Shown piece by piece: positions 1 to 9,144 of a DNA stretch of 64,000 nucleotides. Under the pieces are notes generated by a model. The model ran no database searches, had not been told where the DNA came from, and saw only the letters and a list, made by a program, of their open reading frames with translations. Location: NCBI RefSeq assembly GCF_003217155.1, contig NZ_QJSU01000005.1, positions 1 to 64,000 of the forward strand, in the 5' to 3' direction. Made by a program: the position numbers and the translations under genes. Within the stretch, counting starts at the first letter, position 1. Each line of letters begins with the position of its first letter. Source of the stretch: Psychrobacter fozii. GTDB lineage: Bacteria; Pseudomonadota; Gammaproteobacteria; Pseudomonadales; Moraxellaceae.

Positions 1-105
1 CAGTCTGGTATCGGCCGTGAGAACCATTTGATGATGCTGGATCATTATCAACAAACCAAGAACATGCTGGTGTCTTACGATCCTAAAAAAATGGGGTTCT
101 TTTAA
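1..105 (+). CDS. Aldehyde dehydrogenase, C-terminal end only (partial)
   Basis: The first 34 codons of the window read in frame 1 to a TAA at 103-105. The residues (QSGIGRENH near the start, LDHYQQTKN, then KKMGFF at the end) match the usual C-terminus of NAD-dependent acetaldehyde-type dehydrogenases of the ExaC/AldB group, where the IGREN stretch lies after the catalytic domain. The rest of the gene lies upstream of the window. Its position before adhP and a DUF779 gene fits an ethanol/acetaldehyde oxidation cluster, because DUF779 genes are commonly found beside this dehydrogenase type. Substrate specificity cannot be judged from the fragment. Confidence 0.8.
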   Translation, partial: QSGIGRENHLMMLDHYQQTKNMLVSYDPKKMGFF

Positions 106-119
106 GCCAAAGTTCGAAG

Positions 120-152
120 CACTTTGCAATCAAGGTTGCAAAGTGTGTTTGT
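120..152 (+). terminator. Intrinsic terminator after the aldehyde dehydrogenase
   Basis: A perfect 10-bp inverted repeat (120-129 with 136-145, 6-nt loop) is followed by a T-rich stretch. It lies 15 nt after the stop codon and 50 nt before adhP, so adhP probably has its own promoter or receives only read-through. Confidence 0.65.
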
Positions 153-201
153 GATGTTTATATAGCATTTTTATGCAAAAACTCTAACAAGGAAGAATTA
201 T

Positions 202-1230
202 ATGAGTAATAAAATGAAAGCCGCCGTATTACATGAGTTCAACCAACCATTACAGATCGAAGAAGTTGATATTCCAACGCCGGGCGCTGGTGAGATCGTG
301 GTTAAAATGCAGGCCTCAGGTGTCTGTCATACCGATTTGCATGCTATCGAAGGCGATTGGCCAGTCAAACCAAGTCCGCCATTTATCCCTGGACATGAAG
401 GCGTTGGCCTGATTACTGCCGTTGGTGAAGGTGTTACCCATGTGAAGGAAGGTGATCGCGTTGGTGTGCCTTGGCTCTACTCTGCTTGTGGTCACTGTAC
501 CCATTGTTTAGGTGGCTGGGAAACCTTGTGCGAGCGTCAACAAAACGCAGGCTATTCAGTCAATGGTAGCTTTTCAGAATACGTACTGGCCAATGCCAAC
601 TACGTCGGTATCATCCCTGAAAGTGTTGACTCGATTGAAATTGCACCCGTTTTATGCGCAGGCGTCACCGTGTACAAAGGCCTTAAAATGACCGACACCA
701 AGCCTGGTGATTGGGTTGTTATTTCTGGTATCGGTGGTCTCGGTCATATGGCAGTACAGTATGCCATTGCAATGGGACTGAACGTTGCGGCAGTCGATAT
801 CGATGACGAAAAGCTCGCATTTGCCAAAAAACTAGGCGCGACCATTACCGTTAATGCAAAAAATACCGATCCTGGCGAGTATCTAAAAGAAGAAATTGGC
901 GGTGCCCATGGTGTGTTAGTAACAGCCGTATCTGCTATCGCGTTCGATCAAGCGTTGAGCATGGTCAGACGTGGTGGCACGGTGGTCTTTAACGGCTTAC
1001 CAACTGGTGACTTCCCTGTTTCTATCTTTGATACGGTGCTCAACGGTATTACCATTCGCGGCTCTATCGTCGGTACGCGTCTCGACTTACAAGAGTCGTT
1101 GGACATGGCAGCAGCAGGTAAAGTAAAAGCCACTGTTAGCGCTGAGCCGTTGGAAAACATTAACGATATATTTGAACGTATGCGTAACGGCAAAATCGAA
1201 GGTCGCATTGTGATTGACTACAGTATGTAG
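202..1230 (+). CDS. adhP: Zinc-dependent alcohol dehydrogenase (AdhP type)
   Basis: The 342-residue medium-chain dehydrogenase oxidises primary alcohols such as ethanol to aldehydes with NAD+. Visible features are the catalytic zinc ligands Cys42, His65-Glu66 (GHEGVG) and Cys152, the four-cysteine structural zinc site Cys96/99/102/110, and the Rossmann glycine motif GIGGLG at 176-181, with Asp199 placed for NAD rather than NADP. The length equals the family norm (about 336-345). An AAGGAAG ribosome site lies 6 nt before the ATG. It follows an aldehyde dehydrogenase end, so ethanol to acetaldehyde to acetate is the likely route. Cytoplasmic. Confidence 0.93.
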   Translation: MSNKMKAAVLHEFNQPLQIEEVDIPTPGAGEIVVKMQASGVCHTDLHAIEGDWPVKPSPPFIPGHEGVGLITAVGEGVTHVKEGDRVGVPWLYSACGHCTHCLGGWETLCERQQNAGYSVNGSFSEYVLANANYVGIIPESVDSIEIAPVLCAGVTVYKGLKMTDTKPGDWVVISGIGGLGHMAVQYAIAMGLNVAAVDIDDEKLAFAKKLGATITVNAKNTDPGEYLKEEIGGAHGVLVTAVSAIAFDQALSMVRRGGTVVFNGLPTGDFPVSIFDTVLNGITIRGSIVGTRLDLQESLDMAAAGKVKATVSAEPLENINDIFERMRNGKIEGRIVIDYSM

Positions 1231-1231
1231 T

Positions 1232-1338
1232 TATAGCTGATTCAGTTTAAAAGAGATACAAGGCAACCGAGCGCAGATGTATATGTGATACCTCAAGTGA
1301 GGTTAACGCTGTAACTCTTTTATAGAGGATTGACTATA
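1232..1338 (+). repeat. Miniature palindromic repeat, family 1, copy A
   Basis: About 107 bp beginning TATAGCTGATTC, one base after the adhP stop, and ending TATAGAGGATTGACTATA. The same right end is found, identical over 18 bp, at 33012-33029. The left half resembles the plus-strand left half of the copy at 30990-31089 (TTGATTCA.TCTAAAA..., then CCGAGYRCAGATGT). Terminal inverted repeats of the form TATAGTCRRTYC and the absence of an ORF suggest a non-autonomous MITE-like element. Confidence 0.65.
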
Positions 1339-1395
1339 TTGCTTGTGAGATTCTGACATTGTCTTAATGCTTCACACATTTAATCACAAACCATC

Positions 1396-1457
1396 AGTCG
1401 TATCGTCTTCATTCACATGCTATAAATGATGTGAGTGAAAACGATACGGCTTTTTAT
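1396..1457 (+). terminator. Long-stem intrinsic terminator after adhP
   Basis: The arm at 1396-1418 pairs with 1429-1451 to give a stem of about 23 bp with one mismatch and G-U wobbles, followed by GCTTTTTAT. It separates adhP (and repeat copy A) from the DUF779 gene. Confidence 0.7.
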
Positions 1458-1479
1458 ATTCTCATCCAGTATGACACTT

Positions 1480-1512
1480 ATACTTAATAAGACGCTCATA
1501 CTTAATAAGACG
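1480..1512 (+). promoter_or_regulatory. Two 15-bp direct repeats upstream of the DUF779 gene
   Basis: The sequence ATACTTAATAAGACG occurs at 1480-1494 and again at 1498-1512, an 18-bp period, ending 38 nt before the DUF779 start codon. Direct repeats at this position could be activator half-sites or a small tandem duplication. No matching regulator is encoded nearby. Confidence 0.4.
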
Positions 1513-1550
1513 TTTTCTAAAATTACATTCTATATGATAAGGAAATCATC

Positions 1551-1877
1551 ATGAAAGTCAAAGCGACAGAATCCTGCATAGACCTAATCGAACTACTGAA
1601 ATCCAAACACGGTGAGCTTATGTTTCATCAGTCTGGTGGCTGCTGTGATGGTAGCTCCCCCATGTGTTATCCGCTAGGTGAGTTTAAGGTAGGCGGCCAA
1701 GATGTATTGGTCGGTGAGATTGCTGGCTGTCCATTCTATATGGGCAAAGCGCAGCACAAATTATGGCAAAATACGGATTTGACCATTGATGTGGTTGACG
1801 GGCGTGGCGCCAGCTTTTCGCTAGAAATCCCTGAGGGTAAACGCTTTATTGTACGTTCAGAAATTTGCTCAATATAA
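1551..1877 (+). CDS. DUF779 family protein
   Basis: The 108-residue cytoplasmic protein matches the DUF779 pattern: an HQSGGCCDGSSPMC segment (about residues 26-39), then GEIAGCPFYM near residue 62, and a C-terminal FSLEIPEGKRF.RSE block. The conserved cysteines suggest a metal or redox role, but the family has no established biochemical function that I know of. Genes of this family are usually found beside acetaldehyde dehydrogenases and alcohol dehydrogenases, as here. AAGGAA lies 9 nt before the ATG. It appears to be transcribed alone, between strong hairpins on each side. Confidence 0.85.
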   Translation: MKVKATESCIDLIELLKSKHGELMFHQSGGCCDGSSPMCYPLGEFKVGGQDVLVGEIAGCPFYMGKAQHKLWQNTDLTIDVVDGRGASFSLEIPEGKRFIVRSEICSI

Positions 1878-1885
1878 ATGACTAT

Positions 1886-1992
1886 TAGAGCGTGCCCTTA
1901 TTTCGAAATGGTGATAAATACTGCTAAATATCCTCAAAAAACCTATCAATAGGCTTCTATTGATAGTTTACTTTCTCTATCTACACGCTCTA
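1886..1992. repeat. Inverted-repeat element with TAGAGCGTG ends
   Basis: The 107-bp stretch just after the DUF779 stop begins TAGAGCGTG and ends CACGCTCTA (perfect 9-bp terminal inverted repeats). The outer flanks ATGACT and AGTCAT are also complementary. It contains an internal hairpin at 1943-1966. The ends resemble, with one change, those of the element at 29394-29568 (TAGGGYGTG), so the two could be distant relatives. Confidence 0.5.
1943..1973 (+). terminator. Hairpin terminator downstream of the DUF779 gene
   Basis: A perfect 10-bp stem CTATCAATAG/CTATTGATAG (1943-1952, 1957-1966) with a GCTT tetraloop is followed by TTTACTTTCT. It lies inside the inverted-repeat element, which may therefore supply the terminator for the preceding gene. 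Confidence 0.5.
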
Positions 1993-2095
1993 GTCATTTT
2001 TATTTTATTATTCTGGCAAAATAATAGATATTGTAAAGAGTAGCTTACTTTGAAAAGCTCGTTTTGATTAGCATGGATGCTATAAGGAAGATAAA

Positions 2096-3739
2096 ATGGA
2101 ATTTGATAAAACGTTTGATTACGTCATCGTGGGCGGCGGCTCTGCCGGCTGTGTACTTGCCAGCCGACTCACCGAAAACCCAGATATCAGTGTCTGCTTA
2201 TTAGAATATGGCGGCGACGGTAAAGACCTTGCGGTGCGTGTGCCTGCTGCTCTGATTCTGCTAGTCCCCGGCAAACCACTCAAACTCAATAATTGGTGCT
2301 TCCATACCACCCCTCAAATTCATCTAAATAACCGACGTGGTTTTCAGCCACGTGGACAATGCTTGGGTGGCTCGTCTGCTATCAATGCCATGATTTATAC
2401 GCGTGGCAGTAAGCTGGATTATGAGCGCTGGGTAGAGCAAGGCTGTGCTGGATGGGGATTTGATGATGTGCTTCCCTACTTTATAAAGGCTGAAAACAAT
2501 ATTCACGGTAGTGACGAGCTACATGGTGATAGTGGACCGCTGCATGTCAGCGATTTACTCAGTCCACGGGACATCTCAAAAGCATTCGTAGAAGCTGCTG
2601 TTCTCAATGGTCTAGATCACAACACAGATTTTAATAGCGAAAAGCAAGACGGCACAGGATTGTATCAAGTCACTCATTTTCATGGCGAAAAACAAGGTCA
2701 ACGCTGCTCTGCCGCTGCTGCTTATCTACACCCAGTACAAAGCCGCCCGAACCTAACCGTTATTACCCACGCGCAAGCCAACCGTGTCATCATTGAAGAC
2801 AAACAGGCCACTGGCGTGATCTATGAAAAAGACGGTGTCGAGCATACGGTCATGGCAAACCATGAAGTCATATTATCAGGTGGCGCATTTGGCTCACCCA
2901 AAGTATTAATGCTATCAGGTATCGGCCCCGCTGAGCACTTGCAGGCTCATGGTATTGACGTAGTAGTAGATGCCCCTGATGTCGGTAGCAATCTACAAGA
3001 TCACTTAGACGTGGTCTTTGACTACGAGGTTAACACTACTGATGTCATCGGCATTGGTATGGCCTCGATTGCAACCTTGACCAAAAGTATTCGCCAGTGG
3101 AAAAAAGACGGCACGGGATTACTGTCGAGCAATTATGCCGAAGCAGGTGCGTTCTTCAGTGTTGGCGATGCACCAAAAGAGTGGCCAAATACCCAATTGC
3201 ATTTTGTCATATCTCGCGTAATCGAACACGGTCGTGACCTCAGACGTGGCTTTGCCGTCTCTTGCCACAGCTGCTATCTACGTCCTGAGAGCCGCGGTAC
3301 GGTTAGGCTTGACTCTGCCAATCCATCTGATGCTGTACTGATTGATCCAAACTATCTATCACATCCAAAAGACGTGGAGTATATGGTGGCGGGTGCCGAA
3401 CGTACTCGTGCCATCATGCAAGAGTCGCCAATAGCCGAATATATCACCGAAGACTACCCTGCCCCTTATATCGAAAAAGACGGCATGCTCGGCTATATCC
3501 GTAACAAGTCAGACACCATCTATCATCCTGTAGGTACCTGCCGAATGGGCTCAGACGAACGCTCTGTAGTCGATTTAGAATTGAAAGTGCGCGGCGTGAG
3601 TGGACTGCGAGTCATCGATGCGTCAGTCATGCCAACATTGATTAGCGCCAATACTAATGCTCCGACGATTATGATTGCTGAAAAACTGGCAGATATTATC
3701 AAAGCAACTCATAACCATGTCGAAAACACTGTCACGTAA
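2096..3739 (+). CDS. GMC-family FAD-dependent oxidoreductase (alcohol/choline dehydrogenase-like)
   Basis: The 547-residue flavoenzyme oxidises an alcohol substrate with FAD. Residues 8-37 form the FAD-binding beta-alpha-beta unit with GGGSAG at 13-18 and Glu37. The first GMC signature is at 86-104 (RGQCLGGSSAINAM) and the second at about 262-278 (GAFGSPKVLMLSGIGP). The C-terminal active-site pair appears to be His477 (YHPVGTCRMG) and Asn521 (NTNAPT). AlkJ-type aliphatic alcohol dehydrogenases and BetA choline dehydrogenases share this architecture. No betB, betI or choline transporter is next to it, so a general primary-alcohol dehydrogenase is the safer call. AAGGAAG precedes the ATG. Confidence 0.88.
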   Translation: MEFDKTFDYVIVGGGSAGCVLASRLTENPDISVCLLEYGGDGKDLAVRVPAALILLVPGKPLKLNNWCFHTTPQIHLNNRRGFQPRGQCLGGSSAINAMIYTRGSKLDYERWVEQGCAGWGFDDVLPYFIKAENNIHGSDELHGDSGPLHVSDLLSPRDISKAFVEAAVLNGLDHNTDFNSEKQDGTGLYQVTHFHGEKQGQRCSAAAAYLHPVQSRPNLTVITHAQANRVIIEDKQATGVIYEKDGVEHTVMANHEVILSGGAFGSPKVLMLSGIGPAEHLQAHGIDVVVDAPDVGSNLQDHLDVVFDYEVNTTDVIGIGMASIATLTKSIRQWKKDGTGLLSSNYAEAGAFFSVGDAPKEWPNTQLHFVISRVIEHGRDLRRGFAVSCHSCYLRPESRGTVRLDSANPSDAVLIDPNYLSHPKDVEYMVAGAERTRAIMQESPIAEYITEDYPAPYIEKDGMLGYIRNKSDTIYHPVGTCRMGSDERSVVDLELKVRGVSGLRVIDASVMPTLISANTNAPTIMIAEKLADIIKATHNHVENTVT

Positions 3740-3765
3740 ATAACCATCATAAAAGCATTTTCTAA

Positions 3766-3803
3766 CTGGTTGCGTCAAGTACACGTAACCAGATTATTTC
3801 TTT
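3766..3803 (+). terminator. Intrinsic terminator after the GMC oxidoreductase
   Basis: The arm at 3766-3775 (CTGGTTGCGT) pairs with 3783-3792 through ten pairs including one G-U, with a 7-nt loop, and is followed by ATTATTTCTTTT. Confidence 0.65.
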
Positions 3804-4196
3804 TCGTCTGTAATTCGTTATAAAACCATACCTAAGTGATTTCGTAATCATCTAACCCTTTACCTTAAACAAATAGATAAAATAGTAAAATTCCGCATAT
3901 TCCATTAAATTCGTGCTGTTAACGGCATATTAATGTATTTTTTATCGAAATTAGTTTAATTATATCTTGCGTTATTGCAGATTAAGAGAGTATATTCGAA
4001 CGAGTTGTTTATATTAATAGTTTCTATGGATATAAATTAAAGTTATAACAACTCATAATATGTTTTTTTTTGTATATACGTAAAATCACATAAATAAATA
4101 TTTTCAAGGTTATTAAATGCTTGCTCATTATATTCATGATCGAGTACGAACATGTAGATATACGAGTAGCTACCTATCACTACATAGGATGTAATA
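3804..4196. other. AT-rich non-coding stretch before the peptide transporter operon
   Basis: I see no convincing gene here: the only open frame on the minus strand runs into the transporter gene and has atypical composition. The stretch is very AT-rich and probably carries the operon promoter and a leader of about 200 nt. Confidence 0.5.
3967..3996 (+). promoter_or_regulatory. Candidate sigma-70 promoter for the dpp-like operon
   Basis: TTGCGT (3967-3972), an 18-nt spacer and TATATT (3991-3996). Four of six and five of six bases match the consensus. It is the best pair I see in this AT-rich region, where chance matches are common. Confidence 0.3.
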
Positions 4197-5837
4197 ATGC
4201 AAAAATCCCTCTTTAAACTTACCATGCTGACGACACTTATCTTAGGTATTAGTGCCTGTGGCGGCGACAATAAAACCACCGACGATTCTGCCGCTAGCTC
4301 AGATGCTAAAGCGGCTAAAACATTGCTTTATTGTTCAGAAGGTAGCCCTGCAGGTTTCGATCCAGCGCAGTATACTTCAGGTACTGATTTTGATGCGAGC
4401 GCCTTCCCTATCTATAATGGCTTGGTAGAGTTCAAAAGAGCCGGTACCGAAATCCAGCCAGGGTTGGCTGAGAGCTGGGATGTCAGCGAAGATGGCAAGA
4501 CCTATACCTTTAATCTACGTAAAGGGGTCAAATTCGGTAAGACTGATTACTTTACTCCGACTCGCGATTTTAATGCAGACGACATCCTCTTTACGCTAGA
4601 GCGTATCACCAATCCAGACTTTGATTTTAATAAAGCCTATCCTGCTGAATTCCCGTATTCTGTGGGCATGGGACTGCCAGACATCATCTCTAATATCGAA
4701 AAAGTGGACGACTATACGGTAAAAGTCACGCTCAGCGAGACCAACGCCCCGTTTTTACAGAACCTAGCGATGCCTTTTGCTTATATTGATTCTGCTGAAT
4801 ATGCCAACAAATTGATGGCGGATGGTAATGCCGCTGATATTAATACTAAGCCAGTGGGTACCGGTCCTTTCGTCTTTACTTCTTATCAAAAAGACGCGCA
4901 AATTCGTTATACTAAAAATCCAGACTATTGGAACAAAGACGATATCCATATCGACAATCTAGTCTTTGTCATCACTAAAGATTCAGCCGTTCGTGCTCAA
5001 AAAGTGCAAGCCGGTGAATGTCATGTCTCCGCTTATCCAAAGCCTGCTGAAATTGAATCGGTCAAAAAATCTGGTAAGGCGACGGTCCTTGATCAACCTG
5101 GATTCAACGTCGGTTATGTCGGCTACAACGTCGAAAAACCTAAACTGAGCGATCTCAAAGTTCGTCAAGCATTAGACATGGCCATCAATAAAGACGCCAT
5201 TATCAATGCGGTTTATCAGAGCGAAGGCTTAAAAGCCACCAATCCGATGCCGCCAACGCAGTGGGGCTATGACAAGTCGCTCAAAGACGCGCCTTATGAT
5301 GTCGAAAAAGCAAAAGCTCTGATTAAAGAAGCGGGCGCGGACAATCTTTCTATCGACCTATGGTATATGCCAGTGCAACGACCGTACAACCCTAATGCCA
5401 AGCTGATGGCTGAAATGCTACAAGCAGATTGGGCCAAAATTGGTATTAATACCAAGCTTGTGACTTATGAATGGGGTGAGTACCTAAAACGTGCAGCCAA
5501 AGGCGAGCCTGATGTCATTCTAGCGGGTTGGACTGGTGACAATGGTGATCCAGACAACTGGCTGGGTTCGTTATTGTCTTGCGACGCAGTCGGTGGTAAC
5601 AACTACTCGCGCTGGTGTAACAAAGACTTTGACAGCCTAGTAACCAATGCCCGTCAGATTAATAATCAAGATGAGCGCGTGAATGAATATGTACAAGCAC
5701 AGCAAATATTCAAAGAGCAGCTGCCTTGGACGACGATGGCGCATTCGGTTGTGACCGTATTTACGGCACCAAATGTGGTCGATTACAAAATCAGTCCGCT
5801 TGGCTCAATACGTTTTGACGGGGTGAAAGTTGAATAA
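4197..5837 (+). CDS. dppA: Dipeptide-type ABC transporter, substrate-binding lipoprotein
   Basis: The 546-residue SBP family 5 protein is the periplasmic binding component of a peptide importer. The N-terminus has a lipoprotein signal with lipobox ISAC and lipidated Cys21, followed by a Thr/Asp/Ser-rich linker. The mature start (LLYCSEGSPAGFDPAQYTSG) is close to the E. coli DppA pattern, and the LRKGVKFG and PVGTGPFVF segments are typical of the family. It heads a five-gene set in the order binding protein, two permeases, two ATPases. TAGGATG precedes the ATG. DppA-like proteins bind dipeptides but some bind haem or other ligands, so the substrate is inferred. Confidence 0.88.
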   Translation: MQKSLFKLTMLTTLILGISACGGDNKTTDDSAASSDAKAAKTLLYCSEGSPAGFDPAQYTSGTDFDASAFPIYNGLVEFKRAGTEIQPGLAESWDVSEDGKTYTFNLRKGVKFGKTDYFTPTRDFNADDILFTLERITNPDFDFNKAYPAEFPYSVGMGLPDIISNIEKVDDYTVKVTLSETNAPFLQNLAMPFAYIDSAEYANKLMADGNAADINTKPVGTGPFVFTSYQKDAQIRYTKNPDYWNKDDIHIDNLVFVITKDSAVRAQKVQAGECHVSAYPKPAEIESVKKSGKATVLDQPGFNVGYVGYNVEKPKLSDLKVRQALDMAINKDAIINAVYQSEGLKATNPMPPTQWGYDKSLKDAPYDVEKAKALIKEAGADNLSIDLWYMPVQRPYNPNAKLMAEMLQADWAKIGINTKLVTYEWGEYLKRAAKGEPDVILAGWTGDNGDPDNWLGSLLSCDAVGGNNYSRWCNKDFDSLVTNARQINNQDERVNEYVQAQQIFKEQLPWTTMAHSVVTVFTAPNVVDYKISPLGSIRFDGVKVE

Positions 5838-5882
5838 TCTTCACTAATCCGATACGACATACATAATGGTTTAATTTATATT

Positions 5883-5911
5883 CGGCTGGGTCAGACTTCC
5901 TGCACCAGCCG
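5883..5911 (+). terminator. Hairpin between binding-protein and permease genes
   Basis: A 7-bp perfect GC-rich stem (CGGCTGG, 5883-5889, with CCAGCCG, 5905-5911) and a 15-nt loop, without a clear T-run. Such hairpins after the binding-protein gene often act as partial terminators or mRNA stabilisers that make the binding protein more abundant than the membrane components. Confidence 0.4.
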
Positions 5912-5996
5912 TATTCATCTGCATTAAACGCCTTGTCGCGGACACCTTCATCATTGCAAGCCCTCTTATCATTGAATCACAACTATTGAGCAGCCC

Positions 5997-7013
5997 ATGC
6001 TACTTTATATTCTGCGTCGAATCGCTATTCTCATTCCTGTCTACCTTGGCTTGACCCTATCGACCTTCACTCTGATTCGTCTCGTGCCTGGAGATGCGGT
6101 CGAGATTATGATGGGCGAGCGTATGGTCGATCCAGAGTTACATGCCCGCGCCCTAGAGCGACTGGGACTAGACAAACCTCTTGTCGCCCAATATTGGGAT
6201 TATCTAACTGGCATCTTGACGGGTGACTTTGGTGAGTCTTTTCGTACTCGAACCCCAGTATTACAAGATTTCTTTGCCCATTTTGTACCCACCTTAGAGC
6301 TGGCTCTGTGCGCCATTGTCATTGCTAGCGTCATTGGTGTGAGCTTGGGCATCTTTGCCGCGCTGCGACGTGGTACTTGGATTGATTACACCCTTATGTC
6401 AGGTGCGCTGGCAGGTTATTCCATGCCCATCTATTTATTGGGGCCCATCCTCACTGGTATATTTGCTCACTATTTAGGCCTGTTGCCTGTCGCTGGGGTG
6501 ATCTCTGTCGCGCAATTTTTAGATGTGCAGCCATTATATGGCTCATGGCTACTTGGCTCTCTCACCTCAGGAGAACCTGGAGCGTTTTGGAACGTGGTCA
6601 AACACTTTATCTTGCCCTCTATTGCATTATCGACTATTCCGCTTGCCATGATTGCACGGATGACGCGCTCGGCGATGCTAGAAGTACTGGATGAAGACTA
6701 CGTACGTACGGCTCGAGCTAAAGGCTTATCACCAAGCCGCGTGATCATGGTACACGTAATGCGTAATGCCTTAATCACGGTGGTTACCGTCGTTGGCTTG
6801 CAGATGGCGACATTGCTCGCGGGTGCGATTATCACCGAGACTATCTTTAGTTGGCCAGGTGTTGGTAATTGGCTACTTGATGGGTTTTTCACTCGTGATT
6901 ATCCGATTGTACAAAACGGTATCTTACTGGTCGCTACCGCCCTGATTTTAGTCAGTTTATTTATTGATATTTTGTATGGTCTGATCAACCCACGTATTCG
7001 ACATACTTCTTAA
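5997..7013 (+). CDS. dppB: Dipeptide-type ABC transporter permease 1
   Basis: The 338-residue inner-membrane permease has about six hydrophobic segments. The first is at residues 9-27, followed by the conserved family start (RLVPGDAVEIMMGER) and a periplasmic stretch with GDFGESF. The EAA loop that docks the ATPase is visible near 238-260 (DYVRTARAKGLSPSRVI). The length equals DppB (about 339). It follows dppA after 159 bp and precedes dppC by 141 bp. Confidence 0.9.
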   Translation: MLLYILRRIAILIPVYLGLTLSTFTLIRLVPGDAVEIMMGERMVDPELHARALERLGLDKPLVAQYWDYLTGILTGDFGESFRTRTPVLQDFFAHFVPTLELALCAIVIASVIGVSLGIFAALRRGTWIDYTLMSGALAGYSMPIYLLGPILTGIFAHYLGLLPVAGVISVAQFLDVQPLYGSWLLGSLTSGEPGAFWNVVKHFILPSIALSTIPLAMIARMTRSAMLEVLDEDYVRTARAKGLSPSRVIMVHVMRNALITVVTVVGLQMATLLAGAIITETIFSWPGVGNWLLDGFFTRDYPIVQNGILLVATALILVSLFIDILYGLINPRIRHTS

Positions 7014-7154
7014 TCTAACGTTGATAAATACTCATATTATAAATAGTGATGAGTAACGCGTGCCGAGTGTTGAGTAAGTTTTAGCACGTTCTAAATGATT
7101 GCTAAAAACCAGACTGACATACGGCCAACGCGTTCGCCACTGTAGGAAATGCTC

Positions 7155-8069
7155 ATGAAGCCTTCTGTTGTTCCCTCTGATCTTAAGCTGGCGGCTCTCA
7201 CGCCGCCCTCGTCTTGGCAGCTATTTTTATCAACGTTCTGCCGTAACAAAGGCGCGGTACTTGGTTTTATCGTACTGGCACTGATGGTGCTTGTGGCCAT
7301 ACTTGCGCCCGCTATTGCCCCTCATGACCCTTATGAGTTATTCACCGGTCAAGAGCAATTGCCACCTGCCTTTTTGGATGGTGGTAATACGATGTTTTGG
7401 TTAGGTACGGATGATGCTGGACGAGATACGTTGTCTCGAGTGATGTACGGCGCACGTTATTCGTTGTTTATTGGTCTAAGCGCCACCACTTTGGCGATGA
7501 TCGTTGGTATTTCACTAGGACTTAGTGCTGCATTTTGGCCAAAGGTCTGGGGCAAAGCGGTCATGCTGGTCAATGACATCTTGATGTCTTATCCAAGCTT
7601 ACTATTGGCCATCATCATTGCTGCTATCTTAGGGCCTTCGATGACCAATACGATTATTACCATCGCTTTGGTCTGTACGCCACCCTTTATTCGGCTGACT
7701 CGTGCCACCGCGATGGTAGAGCTACAGCGTGAGTACTTTATCGCTTCGCAAGTGATGGGTGCTGGCGTGCTGCGCTTATTGTTTATTACCATTTTGCCCA
7801 ACTGTATGGCTCCGCTTATCGTACAGGCGACGATGATTTTCTCTTCTGCTATTTTGGAAGCAGGCGCGATTGGTTTCTTAGGCTTTGGCGTACAGCCACC
7901 AGATGCAGAATGGGGTGCGATGTTAGGTACGGCACGCCAATATATTCAGAGTAATGTTTGGCTCGCTATTTGGCCGGGTGTCGCTATTTTCTTGGCTGCC
8001 CTGTCGATTAACTTGACTGGTGATGGCTTACGCGATGCACTAGATCCTAAACTGAAGCAGGTGACCTAA
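7155..8069 (+). CDS. dppC: Dipeptide-type ABC transporter permease 2
   Basis: The 304-residue second permease has the N-terminal segment typical of DppC/OppC (a helix at about 36-57, then [12 protein letters not shown]) and the signature [21 protein letters not shown]. The EAA loop is [26 protein letters not shown] start it at the ATG at 7155, because AGGAA at 7144-7148 has correct spacing to that codon but abuts the ATG at 7149. It ends one base before dppD, so the two are transcriptionally and probably translationally coupled. Confidence 0.9.
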   Translation: MKPSVVPSDLKLAALTPPSSWQLFLSTFCRNKGAVLGFIVLALMVLVAILAPAIAPHDPYELFTGQEQLPPAFLDGGNTMFWLGTDDAGRDTLSRVMYGARYSLFIGLSATTLAMIVGISLGLSAAFWPKVWGKAVMLVNDILMSYPSLLLAIIIAAILGPSMTNTIITIALVCTPPFIRLTRATAMVELQREYFIASQVMGAGVLRLLFITILPNCMAPLIVQATMIFSSAILEAGAIGFLGFGVQPPDAEWGAMLGTARQYIQSNVWLAIWPGVAIFLAALSINLTGDGLRDALDPKLKQVT

Positions 8070-8070
8070 G

Positions 8071-9144
8071 ATGACGGATATATTGGATAAAACAGTGATA
8101 ATAAATGACTCTTTAAGTGGCTCATTGATTAAACCAGCACCTTTGCTCTTAGACATCGAAAACCTATCGGTTACGTTCGGTCAAGGGATACGCGCCTTTC
8201 GTGCAGTCGATGATGTGTCATTAAAGATTACACAAGGTGAGGTCATCGCCGTCGTCGGTGAATCTGGCTCAGGCAAGTCCGTCACTATGATGGCACTGAT
8301 GGGACTGTTACCACCCTCTGCAACCGTGCGCGCACAGCGAGTGGTGTTTGACAATAAAGACATGCTTAGCATGCCAGCCAAAGAGAAGCGCGGCATCATT
8401 GGCAAAGACATCTCTATGATTTTTCAAAATGCCATGTCTTGCCTAAATCCAAGCTTCACGGTTGAGATGCAACTAGGCGAAGTGCTACGTAAACATCTTG
8501 GCTTGCGTGGCTCGGCCGTACAGATGCGTATCTTAGAGCTGCTAGAATTGGTCGAGATGCCCGATGCCAAAAACCGACTCAAAGTCTATCCACATCAACT
8601 GTCGGGCGGCATGAGTCAGCGGGTCATGATTGCAATGGCGATTGCTTGTGAGCCAAAACTACTGATCGCAGATGAACCGACTACGGCTCTGGATGTCACG
8701 GTACAAGCGCAAATTATGGACTTACTGAGCCGATTACAACGTGAAAAACAAATGGCGATGGTACTGATTACTCACGACTTGGGTTTGGTCGCACAGAACT
8801 CACGTGATGTCGCGGTCATGTATGCCGGACAAGTGGTTGAAACCAGTACCGTGCCAGAGATTTTTCAACATCCTGCACACCCTTATACTGAAGCGCTGCT
8901 GCAAGCCATCCCAGAGCTAGCTATCGGCCAAGATAGATTGAACAGTTTGCCAGGGGTCGTGCCGAGTCAATATGATCGTCCAAGTGGTTGCTTACTGTCT
9001 CCTCGTTGTCCGTATAAGGAGCCCGCTTGCGAAGTACCACCACCTATTTTAGATACGCCTACTGGTAAGGTGCGTTGTATTCACTCTGATCCTTCTTCTC
9101 GCAACTCTATCTCTCACGCTGCTACTTTGGAGTCCCAAGTATGA
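8071..9144 (+). CDS. dppD: Dipeptide-type ABC transporter ATPase 1
   Basis: The 357-residue cytoplasmic ATPase carries Walker A GESGSGKS (63-70), the Q-loop MIFQN (116-120), signature LSGGMSQ (177-183) and Walker B LLIADEP with TTALD (197-208). A C-terminal oligopeptide/dipeptide transporter domain has the cysteine-containing [11 protein letters not shown] segment; in relatives this region can bind a 4Fe-4S cluster. An N-terminal extension of about 25 residues precedes the ABC domain. The gene overlaps dppF by ATGA. Confidence 0.92.
   Translation: MTDILDKTVIINDSLSGSLIKPAPLLLDIENLSVTFGQGIRAFRAVDDVSLKITQGEVIAVVGESGSGKSVTMMALMGLLPPSATVRAQRVVFDNKDMLSMPAKEKRGIIGKDISMIFQNAMSCLNPSFTVEMQLGEVLRKHLGLRGSAVQMRILELLELVEMPDAKNRLKVYPHQLSGGMSQRVMIAMAIACEPKLLIADEPTTALDVTVQAQIMDLLSRLQREKQMAMVLITHDLGLVAQNSRDVAVMYAGQVVETSTVPEIFQHPAHPYTEALLQAIPELAIGQDRLNSLPGVVPSQYDRPSGCLLSPRCPYKEPACEVPPPILDTPTGKVRCIHSDPSSRNSISHAATLESQV

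Noticed and set aside
2096..3739. Calling the GMC oxidoreductase betA with glycine-betaine synthesis
   Set aside because: No betB, betI or BetT-type transporter is adjacent, and the motifs fit general alcohol dehydrogenases equally well.
4043..4279. Minus-strand open frame before and into dppA
   Set aside because: It overlaps the signal-peptide region of dppA, and the remainder is AT-rich non-coding DNA with no ribosome site.
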